From Bacteroidaceae bacterium (GTDB taxonomy: Bacteria > Bacteroidota > Bacteroidia > Bacteroidales > Bacteroidaceae), in assembly GCA_016291905.1 (NCBI GenBank), contig JAEEZS010000072.1, positions 1 through 64,000 on the forward strand: a stretch of DNA of 64,000 nucleotides, read 5' to 3'. Below are positions 53,089-61,417 of the stretch, piece by piece. Positions within the stretch are counted from its first letter, which is position 1; each line of letters starts with the position of its first letter. Under the pieces are notes generated by a model that did not search any database, had not been told where the DNA came from, and saw nothing but the letters and a program-made list of their open reading frames with translations. Made by a program: the position numbers and the translations under genes.

Positions 53089-56000
53089 ATGACAAAATCA
53101 AGATTAAGTGCACTCCTGTTGGCCGCAGCTCTGCTAGTGCCCAGCTTGAGTGTGAAAGCTCAGTACGTGGATGAGAACACCGGCATCACGTACACCGCCA
53201 TTGACGGTAGCAAGAGTGGTAACGAAGGCTTTGCCGATGCTTGCGACGGTACCGACCAGACCAAGTTCGGCACGGGTGACAAACCCAACTGGGTTATCAT
53301 CCAGGCTTCGAAACCCGTGTACCTCGACGGCTACACCATCATCACGGCCAACGACAATGCCGCTTACAAAGGCCGTAACCCCAAGGATTGGACGCTGGAA
53401 GGCTCCAATGACAAGTATCACTGGACACTTCTCTCCGAAGTGAAGGACGACACGGTCTTAGAGGATGTGAACTTCACCCCGTTCGACTTCGAGCTCAAGA
53501 CCATCGAGGCGTTCACCTATTTCCGTTTCACCGTTAAGGCTACGCAGGATCCGGGCGCTTACATGCAGTACAGCGAACTTCACCTGAAGGGTACTGAGGA
53601 AAGCCCCCTGGCCTTTGAGGCTATCGACGGTAGCGCCGGTTTTGGTAACGAAGGTTTCGACAACGTGTGCGACGACAACGTCAACACCAAGTTCTGCACC
53701 AACACAATTCCCAGCTGGGTCATCATCGAGGCCACCGTGCCCTTCTATCTGACCGGCTACACCATCACCACCGCTAACGACACCAAGAACAGCCCGGGCC
53801 GTAACCCCAAGGATTGGACCATCGAAGGTTCCAACGACTTGGAGAACTGGGCCGTCGTCACCGAGGTCAAGAACGACGAGACCATGAAGGCTGTGAACTT
53901 CACCCCGTTCGACTTCACCATCGCTACGGCTGAGGAAAGCTACAAGTACTACCGCTTCACCGTGACGGCTGTTCGTGACGGAGGCCTTCTGCAGTACAGC
54001 GAGCTCAAGCTCAAGGGCACGACGATGCCCGCCGACGCTTCTCTGCAGGCAAACGGCACCACCAAGTTCTTGTGGCTTCCCGCTGATCCTACTGTGGGCG
54101 GACACCTCACCTATGTCAACGGCGAAGGCGACGAACTTGCTAAGGACGGCCTCACCCTCAACGGCAAGGCTCAGAACCTGAACGACCTCGCCGCTTCTGC
54201 AGATGCCGGCCATGCTCTGATTACCTTCGACAAGGTTCTCACCAAGGGCGACGTGCTGGTATTCACGACAAACGGCACCACCGGTGGTCTGCACTTCGTA
54301 TTCAGCAACGGCTTCGAATATGAGCAGGATCTCAAAGGCAACCAGACCCAGGTCGTCATTCCTGACGGAGCTGTCGGTTCTGCTGCTGCCATCGTCACCC
54401 GCACCGATGCTTCTGCTGATCCCATCGTGGTCACCGCTATCGCTTTGGAGGCTTACACCTACACCGTCAACTCTGCTTGGGCTGGCGCTGAGGTTGGCGA
54501 CTTCATCGCTCGTTTCTTCAACCCCGCTACCGAGAACTTCCTTGCCCAGGGCAACGCTTGGGGCACGCAGGCTACTCGCGCAGAGGCTGGCCTCCGCTTC
54601 CAGCTCACAGAGCAGGAAGATGGCCTTTACAAGATCGTCACCTGCAACTATCCTAACAACCAGTTCGGTTGGGACAACGGCAGCGGCTTCTATGTAGACA
54701 TCACCAACCAGGCTGAGACCCGCTATGACTTCCAGCCCGCTCCTGGTGTGGAGAACACCGACCGCGTGGTCTATGTCATCAAGGCTACCTCTGTTTCTCG
54801 CGACGGCAAGAACACCCTCGAAGGTTATCTGGCTACCAACCCCGACAACACCGTTGTGTACGTTCAGGACAACATCAATGAATACTGCTTCTGGCAGGTC
54901 ATCGACGACACCAAGCGCTTGCTCCTTGAGGACGCCATCAACGACGCTAAGGGTGAGGCCAATGGCAACATTCCTCTCCAGGTCGCTGACGAGGCTGCTG
55001 CCGGCTACATCTGGACGAACGCCCAGGAGCCCAGCGAAGGCCCCATCGCTAACTTGCTTGACGGCAACGTCAACACCATGTTCCACACCGCTTGGAGCGT
55101 AGCCAGTGAGGATCCCCACTATCTGGCTGTTGACCTCGGCGCAGGTGAGACAATCAAGGACTTCGTCCTCAGCTACACCCGTCGTATGAACAACAACAAC
55201 AACCGTCCGACGGAAATCATCATCGCTGGTTCTAACGACAAGGAGAACTGGAACGACTTCAAGACCCTGACCAAGGAAGAAAATGCTCTGCCCACAGAGG
55301 AAGGCGACGACAGCTACACGTCCGACCTCATCTCTGCCGATCAGGCTTATCGTTACCTCCGCTTTACGGTGACCCACACCAACAACGAAGCACGCAGTAA
55401 TTCCAGCCAGTCACTGTTCTTCACCTTCTCTGAGTTTGCACTCTGCTCACCCATTCCTGAGGACATGAAGGAAGCTATTCTGGATGCTGTTGACGATGCT
55501 CTTGAAGTCCTCAACGATCCGAAGGCATCTGACGAAGACATCGAAGAGGCTATCGAGACGCTGGAGCAGCAGGTTAAGGACATCCTGACGCTGAGAATTG
55601 ACTCTCCCTTCGCAGGCGATGAAGTTGGTGATGGCGGCTATTGGGCATTCTACAACCCTGCAACTGCTAACTTCCTGAATCAAGGTAACGCTTGGGGCAC
55701 GCAGGCTACTCGCGCCGAGGCTGGCCTCCGTTTCACGCTCACCGAGAACGAAGAAGGTCTCTACAAGATCGTCACCAACAAGTATCCGACGAATGTCTTC
55801 GGTTGGGATGCTGGCAGCGGCTTCTATGTAGATATCACCACCCAGGCTACCACAACGCTGAAGTTCGAGCGTGTTGAGACGCAGGATCCGGATCAGTTCG
55901 TCTATACCATCTGGGTTGACGCCGTTTCCAACAGCGATGCTTCCAAGACCCTCACGGGTTATCTGGCTACCAATGCCGACAACACGGTTGTTGACGTTGT

Positions 56001-57930
56001 CGAAGCTCCCAACAAGTTCGCTTACTGGCAGGCTGTTGATGAGACCGCTAAGCAGGCTCTTGAGGACGCTATTGCCGTTGCTCAAAACAAAGGTAAGGAG
56101 TATCTGACCTATGAGCCGGTTGCCCTCCAGACCTCTGACGAGTCTGCTGCCGGCTACCTCTGGAGCAACGCTCCCGACGAGCAAGAAGGCCAGCATCCCG
56201 AATGGATGCTTGACGGCGATGTCAACACCTTCTTCCACAGCGACTGGCATGGTAAGGTCTCTGAAACCCACTTCCTCCAGGCTAACCTTGGAGAGGGTAA
56301 GGGTCTGACCAACTTCGCCATCAACTACAACCGTCGCATGAACAACAACAACAACCGTCCGACCGAGATCGTCATCAAGGGCTCCAACGACGGCGAGAAC
56401 TGGACTGCTATCCGCACGCTGACGCAGGCTGACGACAACCTGCCCACCGTTGCTGGCAACGACAGCTACGTCTCTGGACTCATCTCCGCTGACAAGGCTT
56501 ACGAATACATCCGCTTCGACATCACGAAGACCAACAACAGCACCATCTTCTTCACCTTCTCTGAGTTCGGCATCTCCAACGTAACGAAGGAGGCTGGCTA
56601 CGATGAGATTATGGCTGCTATTGCTGAGGCTAAGACTGTTCTTGACAATCCTGCTTCCACGAAGCAAGAGCTCCGCGACGCTCGCACGAAGCTGCTCCGC
56701 GCCGTGTTCCCGATTGTCGACGGTACCTACTATTTATATAATAAGGAAACCGAGAAGTTCCTCAGCCGCGGTGCTGCTTGGGGTACTCAGGCTTGCCTGG
56801 ACGACTTCGGTCTGCCGTTCGTTGTTTCCACTCCTGAGGCCGGCCTCACTTGGCTGAGCGCTATGGATTGGACAGACTGCCACATCAGCCTCACCAACGG
56901 TCAGGATGGTGGTACCTTCGTTGACCAGACGGCTGATGGCGACCTCGTCTACCAGTACGTGAATGGCGAATACATCTTCTGGAACACCGCTGCCGGTTAC
57001 CTCGCTATTGAGGAGAACGAGAACACGAAGCCTCTCTACGGCCTTGGCGTACACGGCACCGAAGCTACTGCTGCCCGCTTCCAGCTCCTCTCCGCTGAAG
57101 AATATGAGAAGATGATTGCCGACCGCTACGATATCGAGAAGGTTTTGGCTATTGCATCCTTTGTTACCAGCGCCAATGACTTCGAGAAGCTCTATGCTAT
57201 CGACAAGACCGACAAGGTTCAGAGCGCTTCTCTCGCTAACAGCATCGATGGCTGGACTTGGACTACAGCTCAGGCTGGTATGCCCGGTTACTGCCGTGGT
57301 GGTGGCAACTTCTCAACTAATGAGAACGGTACCGAGACATGGCAGGGTTGCGGCGTTCTTTCCCAGACCGTCGAAGGCTTGACTCCTGGTCTCTACAAAG
57401 CTACCATCAACGCCTTCTTCCGTATCGATGGCCAGCGCATTGGCAACATGGGCTGGTACAACGACGGCTACGTCATGTCCACCGCATACTTTGAGGCCAA
57501 TGGCAACAAGGTCCGCATCAAGCCCGTCGGCGCTGAAGCTGTCGTCAATGAAACTGGTGACGGCATCTACCCGAACTGGATGTGGGAGGCTAAGGACTGC
57601 TTCGATAGAGGCATGTACCTCAATGAGGTCTATGCTTACGTCGGCGAAGATGGCAAACTGGATCTCTCCGTTGTCCAGCCCACCTGGAAGGGCGACTGCT
57701 GGCTGATGCTCGGCGGCGTCACGCTGACCTACTACTCACTTGAGCCCGGTGCTCTGGAGGATAGCGAGGAAGGCACAACTGGCATCAACAACGTTGCTGC
57801 TGAGGTTGTCAGCCGCTCCATCTACAACGCTAACGGTACTGAGGTTGCTGAACCCGCTCAGGGCATCAACATCGTTAAGAGCGTGATGAGCGATGGCACC
57901 ATCAAGGTTGAGAAGATCCTTGTGAAGTAA
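53089..57930 (+). CDS. Large secreted protein with repeated F5/8C (discoidin) domains and sorting tail
   Basis: 1613 residues from the ATG at 53089 (signal MTKSRLSALLLAAALLVPSL, cut after VKAQ); an upstream in-frame start near 52936 lies inside the promoter and is rejected. Two adjacent discoidin-like repeats lie at about 34-170 and 178-313, two further F5/8C repeats (LDGNVNTMFHTAW, LDGDVNTFFHSDW) at about 631-784 and 1008-1165, and three AWGTQ-type modules at about 470-620, 838-998 and 1208-1340. Short helical linkers follow the F5/8C units. The tail (about 1565-1613, SIYNANGTEV...EKILVK) resembles a type IX sorting domain. Probably glycan-binding at the surface; no catalytic domain recognised. 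Confidence 0.82.
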   Translation: MTKSRLSALLLAAALLVPSLSVKAQYVDENTGITYTAIDGSKSGNEGFADACDGTDQTKFGTGDKPNWVIIQASKPVYLDGYTIITANDNAAYKGRNPKDWTLEGSNDKYHWTLLSEVKDDTVLEDVNFTPFDFELKTIEAFTYFRFTVKATQDPGAYMQYSELHLKGTEESPLAFEAIDGSAGFGNEGFDNVCDDNVNTKFCTNTIPSWVIIEATVPFYLTGYTITTANDTKNSPGRNPKDWTIEGSNDLENWAVVTEVKNDETMKAVNFTPFDFTIATAEESYKYYRFTVTAVRDGGLLQYSELKLKGTTMPADASLQANGTTKFLWLPADPTVGGHLTYVNGEGDELAKDGLTLNGKAQNLNDLAASADAGHALITFDKVLTKGDVLVFTTNGTTGGLHFVFSNGFEYEQDLKGNQTQVVIPDGAVGSAAAIVTRTDASADPIVVTAIALEAYTYTVNSAWAGAEVGDFIARFFNPATENFLAQGNAWGTQATRAEAGLRFQLTEQEDGLYKIVTCNYPNNQFGWDNGSGFYVDITNQAETRYDFQPAPGVENTDRVVYVIKATSVSRDGKNTLEGYLATNPDNTVVYVQDNINEYCFWQVIDDTKRLLLEDAINDAKGEANGNIPLQVADEAAAGYIWTNAQEPSEGPIANLLDGNVNTMFHTAWSVASEDPHYLAVDLGAGETIKDFVLSYTRRMNNNNNRPTEIIIAGSNDKENWNDFKTLTKEENALPTEEGDDSYTSDLISADQAYRYLRFTVTHTNNEARSNSSQSLFFTFSEFALCSPIPEDMKEAILDAVDDALEVLNDPKASDEDIEEAIETLEQQVKDILTLRIDSPFAGDEVGDGGYWAFYNPATANFLNQGNAWGTQATRAEAGLRFTLTENEEGLYKIVTNKYPTNVFGWDAGSGFYVDITTQATTTLKFERVETQDPDQFVYTIWVDAVSNSDASKTLTGYLATNADNTVVDVVEAPNKFAYWQAVDETAKQALEDAIAVAQNKGKEYLTYEPVALQTSDESAAGYLWSNAPDEQEGQHPEWMLDGDVNTFFHSDWHGKVSETHFLQANLGEGKGLTNFAINYNRRMNNNNNRPTEIVIKGSNDGENWTAIRTLTQADDNLPTVAGNDSYVSGLISADKAYEYIRFDITKTNNSTIFFTFSEFGISNVTKEAGYDEIMAAIAEAKTVLDNPASTKQELRDARTKLLRAVFPIVDGTYYLYNKETEKFLSRGAAWGTQACLDDFGLPFVVSTPEAGLTWLSAMDWTDCHISLTNGQDGGTFVDQTADGDLVYQYVNGEYIFWNTAAGYLAIEENENTKPLYGLGVHGTEATAARFQLLSAEEYEKMIADRYDIEKVLAIASFVTSANDFEKLYAIDKTDKVQSASLANSIDGWTWTTAQAGMPGYCRGGGNFSTNENGTETWQGCGVLSQTVEGLTPGLYKATINAFFRIDGQRIGNMGWYNDGYVMSTAYFEANGNKVRIKPVGAEAVVNETGDGIYPNWMWEAKDCFDRGMYLNEVYAYVGEDGKLDLSVVQPTWKGDCWLMLGGVTLTYYSLEPGALEDSEEGTTGINNVAAEVVSRSIYNANGTEVAEPAQGINIVKSVMSDGTIKVEKILVK

Positions 57931-57963
57931 ATCCACTGGAATACTTTTCCAAATCAATCTTTA

Positions 57964-58000
57964 AAGAGCGCGCCCTATGTGGGGCGCGCTCTTCATTTTT
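57964..58000 (+). terminator. Rho-independent terminator after the discoidin protein
   Basis: Perfect 12-bp stem AAGAGCGCGCCC (57964-57975) with GGGCGCGCTCTT (57982-57993), loop 6 nt, then CATTTTT. Confidence 0.9.
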
Positions 58001-58009
58001 ATGCTCTTA

Positions 58010-58041
58010 TTTGCAAGGAACTAGTTTATTGACTATCTTTG
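58010..58041 (+). promoter_or_regulatory. Promoter of the CxxC lipoprotein
   Basis: TTTG (58010-58013), 20 bp, TATCTTTG (58034-58041). Confidence 0.75.
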
Positions 58042-58063
58042 CAGGGAAATTATAATAGCCACT

Positions 58064-58600
58064 ATGATGATAGGAAAAAGAAGCCTCTATGCACTTTGTT
58101 TCGTTACATGCCTCATGCTGCTCTCATGCAACGACGACTACAACGAATTCTGCACGCAGTACCAGGTGTCCTTCTCATGCGATATCACCAACGTCCCCTA
58201 TAACGCGGTCAACAGCATGGGGCAATTCATCACCATACGCAAAAAGACAGGCAGCACCTCCTGTACCGTCTATAATCCCGCCTTAAAGAAAACCACCGAA
58301 GTTCCCCTCTCCGAAGTGGAGATGCGTTCGTTCACCCTCGGCCTTGGCGGGCTTATCGTTGGGCAACCCTACTTCAGCGACGGCAAATCGTCCGTCTATG
58401 CTTACGACCTGGCTTGTCCCGCCTGCGACAGGGCCTCTGCTCGCCTTACCATCGACGCCATGGGGAATGCTGAATGCCCAAAATGTGGCAATATCTACGA
58501 CCTCAACAACGGAGGACTCGTCACCACTGGCGACGGTCGTCCCCTCTATCGCTACCGCGTCACCCAATCCTCCGTAAGCACTCTTTATATCCACAACTGA
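58064..58600 (+). CDS. Lipoprotein with paired CxxC (rubredoxin/zinc-ribbon-like) motif
   Basis: 178 residues (second Met is an equal start choice). Lipobox LLSC places it in the envelope (Cys22). The C-terminal half has CPACDRASARLTIDAMGNAE then CPKCGNIYDLNNGG: two CxxC pairs 18 residues apart that could bind zinc or iron. Bacteroidales homologues are sometimes annotated as Rieske-like, but the histidines of a Rieske centre are absent here. Function unknown. Own promoter; upstream of tRNA-Glu. Confidence 0.82.
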   Translation: MMIGKRSLYALCFVTCLMLLSCNDDYNEFCTQYQVSFSCDITNVPYNAVNSMGQFITIRKKTGSTSCTVYNPALKKTTEVPLSEVEMRSFTLGLGGLIVGQPYFSDGKSSVYAYDLACPACDRASARLTIDAMGNAECPKCGNIYDLNNGGLVTTGDGRPLYRYRVTQSSVSTLYIHN

Positions 58601-58617
58601 AAAAATATTTAAAAACT

Positions 58618-58649
58618 TTTGTTGGATAGAAAAAAAAGCCTTACCTTTG
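58618..58649 (+). promoter_or_regulatory. Promoter of tRNA-Glu and rpsT
   Basis: TTTG (58618-58621), 20 bp, TACCTTTG (58642-58649); tRNA begins 20 bp later. Confidence 0.75.
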
Positions 58650-58668
58650 CACCCGCTTTTGCAGAAAA

Positions 58669-58740
58669 GGCGCCATCGTCTATCGGTTAGGACGTAAGAT
58701 TTTCATTCTTAAAAGCGGGGTTCGATTCCCCGTGGCGCTA
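58669..58740 (+). tRNA. tRNA-Glu, anticodon TTC
   Basis: Cloverleaf: acceptor GGCGCCA with TGGCGCT plus discriminator A, D-arm ATCGTCTATCGGTTAGGAC, anticodon stem-loop TAAGA-TTTTCAT-TCTTA, T-arm GCGGGGTTCGATTCCCCGT. No encoded CCA. Probably cotranscribed with rpsT 34 bp downstream. Confidence 0.95.
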
Positions 58741-58774
58741 CAAAGTATAATATAATAAGGAATAAAAAGAAAAA

Positions 58775-59026
58775 ATGGCAAATCACAAATCGTCACTGAA
58801 GAGAATTCGTCAGACCGAGACTCGCAGACTGCGCAACCGCTATTATGCCAAGACCATGCGCAATGCCGTCCGCAAGCTCCGTTCTATTACCGACAAGGCT
58901 GAGGCTCAGGCTATGTACCCCTCCGTACAGAAGATGCTTGACAAGCTGGCCAAGAAACGCATCATCCACAAGAACAAGGCTTCTAACCTGAAGTCGAAGC
59001 TGTGCGCTCATATCGCCAAGCTTTGA
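58775..59026 (+). CDS. rpsT: 30S ribosomal protein S20
   Basis: 83 residues. Start [20 protein letters not shown], basic helical bundle, [20 protein letters not shown] near the end: typical bS20. It binds 16S rRNA early in assembly. It follows tRNA-Glu, likely on the same transcript, and is followed by a terminator. Confidence 0.96.
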   Translation: MANHKSSLKRIRQTETRRLRNRYYAKTMRNAVRKLRSITDKAEAQAMYPSVQKMLDKLAKKRIIHKNKASNLKSKLCAHIAKL

Positions 59027-59061
59027 AACCAAACCTTATCCTAAACTGAATGAAATAACGT

Positions 59062-59094
59062 AAGGCCGGAGTCTTTTGTGCTCTCCGGCCTTTC
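59062..59094 (+). terminator. Terminator hairpin after rpsT
   Basis: Stem AAGGCCGGAG (59062-59071) with CTCCGGCCTT (59083-59092), 11-nt loop, ending in a short T run. Confidence 0.75.
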
Positions 59095-59159
59095 GTAGCA
59101 GAAGATTAGATGTGGCAACATAATGTCTAACGTAATTAATTAAACAAATCATTAACAAC

Positions 59160-60974
59160 ATGGAAGAAGAGATTAAGAATGTAGCTCCCGTTGAGGATTT
59201 CGATTGGGAAGCCTACGAAAAAGGCGACACACAAGGTGCAGCCGCCAAAGAAGAACAGGAAAAGGCGTATGACAATACGCTGAACAAAGTGGCCGAGAAC
59301 GAGGTCGTAGAAGGCACCGTCATCGCCATCAACAAACGCGAAGTAATCGTCAACATCGGTTACAAATCCGACGGCATCATTCCCCTGAGTGAATTCCGTT
59401 ACAACCCTGACCTCAAAGTCGGTGACAAGGTGGAAGTTTACATCGAAAACCAGGAAGACAAGAAGGGTCAGCTCATCCTCTCACACAAGAAAGCACGTGC
59501 ATCTAAATCATGGGAGCGTGTCAATCAGGCTCTCGAAAACAACGAGATTGTCAAGGGTTACGTCAAGTGCCGCACGAAGGGCGGTATGATTGTCGACGTG
59601 TTCGGCATCGAGGCCTTCCTTCCCGGCTCGCAGATCGACGTCAAGCCCATCCGCGACTACGACGTCTTCGTCGACAAGACCATGGAGTTCAAGATCGTCA
59701 AGATCAATCAGGACTACCGCAACGTCGTCGTTTCCCACAAGGCCCTCATCGAGGCTGAACTCGAGGCCCAGAAGAAGGAAATCATCAGCCATCTGGAGAA
59801 GGGTCAGATTCTCGAAGGTACCGTCAAGAACATCACCTCCTACGGCGTGTTCATCGACCTGGGCGGTGTCGACGGTCTCATCCACATCACCGACCTCAGC
59901 TGGGGCCGCGTCAGCGATCCGAAGGAAATCGTCGAGCTTGATCAGAAGATCAACGTGGTCATCCTTGACTTCGACGACGAGAAGAAGCGTATCGCCCTCG
60001 GTCTGAAGCAGCTCACCCCGCATCCTTGGGATGCTCTTGATCCCGACCTCAAGGTGGGCGACAAGGTGAAGGGCAAGGTGGTCGTCATGGCCGACTATGG
60101 TGCATTCGTTGAGATTGCCCCTGGTGTCGAAGGCCTCATCCACGTCAGCGAAATGAGCTGGAGCCAGCATCTGCGCAGCGCTCAGGACTTCATGTCTGTG
60201 GGCGACGAAGTGGAAGCCGTTATCCTCACCCTCGACCGCGACGAGCGCAAGATGTCTCTCGGCATCAAGCAACTCAAGGAAGACCCCTGGACGAACATCG
60301 AGGAGCGCTACCCCGTCGGCAGCAAGCACACCGCTCGCGTCCGCAACTTCACCAACTTCGGCATCTTCGTCGAAGTGGAGGAAGGCGTCGATGGTCTTAT
60401 CCACGTTAGCGACCTCAGCTGGACGAAGAAGGTCAAGCACCCGTCGGAGTTCACGCAGATTGGCGCAGAGCTCGACGTCGTCGTGCTGGAGATAGACAAG
60501 GACAACCGTCGTCTCAGCCTCGGCCACAAGCAGCTTGAGGAGAATCCCTGGGAGGCTCTCGAAGACAGCTTCGCCGTTGATTCCATCCACGAAGGCACCA
60601 TCACCGAGGTTATCGACAAGGGCGCCGTCATCAGCCTCGCCGAGGGCATCGAGGGCTTTGCCACTCCCAAGCACCTCGTCAAGGAAGACGGAACACAGGC
60701 TCAGCTAGGCGAGAAGCTCCAGTTCAAGGTCATCGAGTTCAACAAGGATGCCAAGCGCATCATCCTCAGCCACAGCCGCATCTTCGAGGATGCCGAGCGT
60801 GCTGCCGAGCGTGCCGAGAAGAAGGCCGCTGCTGCCGCCAAGCGTGCTGAGCGTGCTGCTGCAAGCGCAGCCCGCGAGGAAGAGCCCGTTATCGAGAACA
60901 AGGCCGCTGCCACCACGCTGGGTGACATCGATGCACTGGCTGCCCTGAAGCAGCAGCTCGAGGAAGGAAAGTAA
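59160..60974 (+). CDS. rpsA: 30S ribosomal protein S1
   Basis: 604 residues with six S1 RNA-binding repeats, each about 70 residues (for example VEGTVIAINKREVIVNIGYK, VKGYVKCRTKGGMIVDVFGI, GVFIDLGGVDGLIHITDLSW, GAFVEIAPGVEGLIHVSEMSW). It helps place mRNA on the ribosome, which matters in a phylum that mostly lacks Shine-Dalgarno use. The C-terminal ~50 residues are an Ala/Glu/Arg-rich helix (AERAEKKAAAAAKRAERAAA). Followed by a terminator. Confidence 0.96.
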   Translation: MEEEIKNVAPVEDFDWEAYEKGDTQGAAAKEEQEKAYDNTLNKVAENEVVEGTVIAINKREVIVNIGYKSDGIIPLSEFRYNPDLKVGDKVEVYIENQEDKKGQLILSHKKARASKSWERVNQALENNEIVKGYVKCRTKGGMIVDVFGIEAFLPGSQIDVKPIRDYDVFVDKTMEFKIVKINQDYRNVVVSHKALIEAELEAQKKEIISHLEKGQILEGTVKNITSYGVFIDLGGVDGLIHITDLSWGRVSDPKEIVELDQKINVVILDFDDEKKRIALGLKQLTPHPWDALDPDLKVGDKVKGKVVVMADYGAFVEIAPGVEGLIHVSEMSWSQHLRSAQDFMSVGDEVEAVILTLDRDERKMSLGIKQLKEDPWTNIEERYPVGSKHTARVRNFTNFGIFVEVEEGVDGLIHVSDLSWTKKVKHPSEFTQIGAELDVVVLEIDKDNRRLSLGHKQLEENPWEALEDSFAVDSIHEGTITEVIDKGAVISLAEGIEGFATPKHLVKEDGTQAQLGEKLQFKVIEFNKDAKRIILSHSRIFEDAERAAERAEKKAAAAAKRAERAAASAAREEEPVIENKAAATTLGDIDALAALKQQLEEGK

Positions 60975-61000
60975 GACCTACTTACTACCTTTCGCAGAAG

Positions 61001-61032
61001 AAAAGGAACAGTCCTACGGCTGTTCCTTTTTT
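61001..61032 (+). terminator. Rho-independent terminator after rpsA
   Basis: Stem AGGAACAG (61004-61011) with CTGTTCCT (61020-61027), followed by a run of T to 61032; upstream A-run makes it bidirectional in form. Confidence 0.88.
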
Positions 61033-61073
61033 CTTGTACTATGCTTTCGTGTTTCCATTCCCTTTGTTTCTTA

Positions 61074-61165
61074 TCGTCCAAAGCCGTTAGGACACGTGTC
61101 CTAACGGGTTAGGTAAGGTGTCCTAACGGGTTGGGACACGTGTCCCAACGGCTTTAGTACAATAA
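61074..61165. repeat. Three tandem 22-bp palindromic units (copy 2; partner at 4911-4997)
   Basis: Units start at 61086, 61108 and 61130. Here the order is GTTAGGACACGTGTCCTAAC first and GTTGGGACACGTGTCCCAAC last, the reverse of copy 1. The right flank CTTTAGTACAATAA is the reverse complement of copy 1's left flank apart from one base. It lies between the convergent ends of rpsA and the second discoidin gene. Confidence 0.9.
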
Positions 61166-61238
61166 CTCCCGACTGCGGTAGAATCGTATCTGACTGCAAA
61201 GGAATAAACTATTGCTGCCACGGAAGTACAATCTGACT

Positions 61239-61301
61239 GAAATAAGAGTATTGCCGGTTGGAATAGGGGCATTACCGGCTGAAATAGATGTATTACCGGC
61301 T
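61239..61301. repeat. Three tandem 21-bp units with degenerate neighbours
   Basis: Units at 61239, 61260 and 61281: GAAATAAGAGTATTGCCGGT-T, GGAATAGGGGCATTACCGGC-T, GAAATAGATGTATTACCGGC-T. Weaker copies continue to about 61197 on the left and 61322 on the right in the same register. Confidence 0.85.
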
Positions 61302-61339
61302 ACAATGAAAGTTTTCCTGCTGCGATGGGGAGTACAGAG

Positions 61340-61376
61340 AAAAGCCCCGCCGTTATCAGATGGATAGCGGCGGGGC
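61340..61376 (-). terminator. Terminator of the minus-strand discoidin gene
   Basis: 14-bp stem 61344-61357 with 61363-61376 (GCCCCGCCGTTATC against GATAGCGGCGGGGC, one G-U type mismatch). On the minus strand it is followed by TTTTCTC. A second perfect 14-bp hairpin (61382-61395 with 61399-61412, loop TTT) lies between it and the stop codon. Confidence 0.85.
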
Positions 61377-61417
61377 TATAGTTTCCTATGCGGCGTTTCG
61401 CCGCATAGGAAAAGGGG

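Noticed and set aside
53458-55377. Minus-strand 639-codon open frame
   Set aside because: It is the antisense shadow of the repeated discoidin protein, arising from its codon bias.
58064-58600. Rieske iron-sulfur protein call for the CxxC lipoprotein
   Set aside because: Both motifs are CxxC; the two histidine ligands required for a Rieske cluster are not present.
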